From Caballeronia humi (GTDB lineage: Bacteria; Pseudomonadota; Gammaproteobacteria; Burkholderiales; Burkholderiaceae): a DNA stretch of 64,000 nt. Shown here piece after piece: positions 62,404-64,000 of this stretch. Numbering within the stretch: the stretch's first letter is position 1; every line of letters begins with the position of its first letter. The translations under genes were made by a program, and so were the position numbers. The stretch is from positions 29,752 through 93,751 of the forward strand of contig NZ_FCNW02000025.1 in assembly GCF_001544475.1 (NCBI RefSeq), in the 5' to 3' direction. Below the pieces are notes generated by a model. That model was not told the origin of the DNA. It made no database searches and was given only the letters and a program-made list of their open reading frames with translations.

Positions 62404-63456
62404 ATGAGACTTTGCAAAGGCCGGACCGCGCTTTCCGCGCTGGTCGCAGCCGCCGCCTTGTGCGGCGCCGCAGCAATGACGTCGACGGCAGCGCTTGCTG
62501 CACCCGATGCCAAGTTCGTCCTGATCAGCCACGCGCCGGATTCCGACTCGTGGTGGAACACCATCAAGAACGCGATCAAGCAGGCCGACGAGGACTTCAA
62601 CGTCCAGACCGATTACCGCAATCCGCCCAACGGCGACATCGCGGACATGTCGCGGCTGATCGAGCAGGCGGCCGCGCGCAACTACGACGGCGTGATCACG
62701 ACCATTGCCGACTTCGACGTGCTGAAAAGCTCGCTGAACAAGGTGACGGCGAAGAAGATTCCGCTCGTCACGATCAATTCCGGCACCGAGGAACAGAGCG
62801 CGCAGCTCGGCGCGATCATGCACGTCGGGCAGCCGGAGTACGTCGCGGGCAAGGCCGCCGGCGAGAAGGCGAAGGCGGCGGGCGTGAAGTCGTTCCTGTG
62901 CGTGAACCATATCGCGACGAACACGGTTTCCTTCGACCGCTGCCGCGGCTTCGCGGATGCGCTCGGCGTCGATTACAAGGGCGCGACGCTCGATTCGGGG
63001 CAGGACCCGACAGAGATCCAGTCGAAGGTCGGCGCGTATCTGCGCAACCATCCGAACACGGACGCGATCCTGACGCTCGGACCGACGCCCGCCTCGGCGA
63101 CGCTCAAGACCGTTACGCAGATGGGCCTGCAAAACAAGATCTACTTCGTGACTTTCGACTTCTCCGACGACATCGCGAAGGCGATCAAGGACGGCACGAT
63201 CAAGTTCGCGATCGATCAGCAGCCGTACCTGCAGGGTTATATCCCGGTCGCGGTGCTCGCTATCGTGAAGAAGGACAAGACTACCGATCCGGTGAAGATC
63301 CGCCAGATCCTCGAAGCGAATCCGAAGTTCAAGGCGCGTCTTGAGACTTATGGCTTGCAGCCGTCGTATGGGCCTAAGAACATTCGCTCGGGGCCGGGGT
63401 TTATTACCAAGGAGAACCTCGACAAGGTTCAGAAGTACGCGGGGCAGTATCGCTAG
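62404..63456 (+). CDS. Periplasmic sugar-binding protein (ABC transporter, inositol or sugar type)
   Basis: Type I periplasmic binding protein of the Peripla_BP_4/ribose class, 350 residues. The signal peptide (residues 1-35) ends TSTAALAAP-D. The body has FVLISHAPDSDSWWNTIKNA, QAAARNYDGVITTIADFD, and a C-terminal QPYLQGYIPVAVLAIVKKD. GGTGGAG precedes ATG 62404. It is transcribed away from the RpiR gene across the operator. A permease and ATPase would be expected next but are outside the window, after the repeat array. Confidence 0.9.
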   Translation: MRLCKGRTALSALVAAAALCGAAAMTSTAALAAPDAKFVLISHAPDSDSWWNTIKNAIKQADEDFNVQTDYRNPPNGDIADMSRLIEQAAARNYDGVITTIADFDVLKSSLNKVTAKKIPLVTINSGTEEQSAQLGAIMHVGQPEYVAGKAAGEKAKAAGVKSFLCVNHIATNTVSFDRCRGFADALGVDYKGATLDSGQDPTEIQSKVGAYLRNHPNTDAILTLGPTPASATLKTVTQMGLQNKIYFVTFDFSDDIAKAIKDGTIKFAIDQQPYLQGYIPVAVLAIVKKDKTTDPVKIRQILEANPKFKARLETYGLQPSYGPKNIRSGPGFITKENLDKVQKYAGQYR

Positions 63457-63505
63457 CGCTTTGGGTTCTTGTTTTGCTTAAACCGTTCGATGCGCTCGTG
63501 CTCCC

Positions 63506-63964
63506 ATGGAACTTGCTTTCTTAGCGGTCTATTAGCTCTGCCCCTGTCCGGGGCGGGACTCACTTTCTTTGCACAGGGCTTGACGCTGGCGCTTGAGGTG
63601 GGTTTGTTGAACGCCGTCTGATGCGCTTGAGCTTCTATGGAACTTGCTTTCTTAGCGGTCTATTTGCTCTGCCCCTGTCCGGGGCGGGACTCACTTTCTT
63701 TGCACAGGGCTTGACGCTGGCGCTTGAGGTGGGTTTGCTGAACGCCGTTTGATGCGCTTGAGCTTCTATGGAACTTGCTTTCTTAGCGGTCTATTTGCTC
63801 TGCCCCTGTCCGGGGCGGGACTCACTTTCTTTGCACAGGGCTTGACGCTGGCGCTTGAGGTGGGTTTGTTGAACGCCGTTTGATGCGCTTGAGCTTCTAT
63901 GGAACTTGCTTTCTTAGCGGTCTATTTGCTCTGCCCCTGTCCGGGGCGGGACTCACTTTCTTTG
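63506..63964. repeat. 131-bp tandem repeat, about 3.5 copies
   Basis: Copies begin at 63506, 63637, 63768 and 63899, exactly 131 bp apart. Copies 2 and 3 are nearly identical; copy 1 differs at a few bases and the fourth is cut short at about 63964. Each unit contains a small hairpin, GCCCC-TGTCC-GGGGC. The array is non-coding. Confidence 0.95.
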
Positions 63965-63980
63965 CTGCTGCAAAGAAAGT
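63955..63980. repeat. Hairpin at the end of the repeat array
   Basis: Perfect 11-bp arms ACTTTCTTTGC/GCAAAGAAAGT with a four-base loop where the fourth repeat copy diverges. The AAAGAAAGTAAGCAAAGAAAGC tail, in two pieces here, resembles an intergenic element I recall as common in Paraburkholderia-type genomes. Confidence 0.75.
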
Positions 63981-64000
63981 AAGCAAAGAAAGCAGCTTCC

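Larger units (their letters stand above)
63457..64000. other. Non-coding region with tandem repeats
   Basis: 544 bp after the binding-protein gene holds only the 131-bp tandem repeat and a terminal hairpin. No frame of useful length exists and the period is not a multiple of three. Confidence 0.8.

Overview
The window is a chromosomal segment of a high-GC betaproteobacterium of the Burkholderiaceae, probably Paraburkholderia or Caballeronia. This is inferred from protein sequences and gene order: nuo genes downstream of tRNA-Leu, secG and tpiA; rpsO-pnp; and ilvB-ilvH-ilvC-psd-pssA-leuA. Coding density is high. I see no insertion sequence, prophage, integrase or CRISPR array, and most genes are core metabolism.

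Layout. 1-5.5 kb (minus): nuoA to nuoG of complex I, with nuoG cut by the window edge. 5.7-13.3 kb: tRNA-Leu(GAG), secG, tpiA, a quinone oxidoreductase, pnp, rpsO, an orphan amino-acid-type binding protein and a small lipoprotein. 13.5-15.8 kb (plus): beta-carbonic anhydrase and a SulP transporter, a likely bicarbonate pair. 15.9-22.9 kb (minus): branched-chain amino-acid genes flanking phosphatidylethanolamine synthesis (psd, pssA). leuA has its own promoter and an unannotated leucine-rich leader peptide, and ilvB is preceded by a coupled small ORF. 23.2-25.6 kb (plus): ECF-like sigma factor, DUF3619, DUF3106 and RDD genes in one operon. 25.9-28.5 kb (plus): a Pho-box-preceded cluster of a PlcP-like phosphoesterase, a glycosyltransferase and diacylglycerol kinase, suggesting phosphate-responsive lipid remodelling. 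28.7-36.5 kb: TetR/LOG pair, SDR, DUF924, AlaX, truncated haemoglobin, FtsX-type permease, DUF4126, and a Gdx/SugE exporter under a guanidine-II riboswitch.

36.8-39.3 kb: a bd-type/cyanide-insensitive quinol oxidase. 40.4-47.4 kb: a signalling block (EAL-HDOD, GGDEF-EAL with a sigma-28-like promoter, HDOD, chemoreceptor). 47.8-55 kb: fosmidomycin-type exporter, prpE, a Fur-box-controlled two-gene operon of unknown function, MTA/SAH nucleosidase and uvrD. 55-59.3 kb: valS, galU, a TusA-like protein. 59.3-63.5 kb: an inositol/sugar locus (two Gfo/Idh dehydrogenases, RpiR regulator, periplasmic binding protein) with a palindromic operator. The last 0.5 kb is a 131-bp tandem repeat.

The most interesting items are regulatory or small: the leuA leader, the Pho-box lipid cluster, the Fur-box operon, the guanidine-II riboswitch, the ilvB-coupled ORF, the sigma-28-like promoter and the tandem repeat. 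Coordinates are corrected to the likely start codon where the longest open frame runs upstream of it. Family assignments come from reading motifs by eye; no database search was run.
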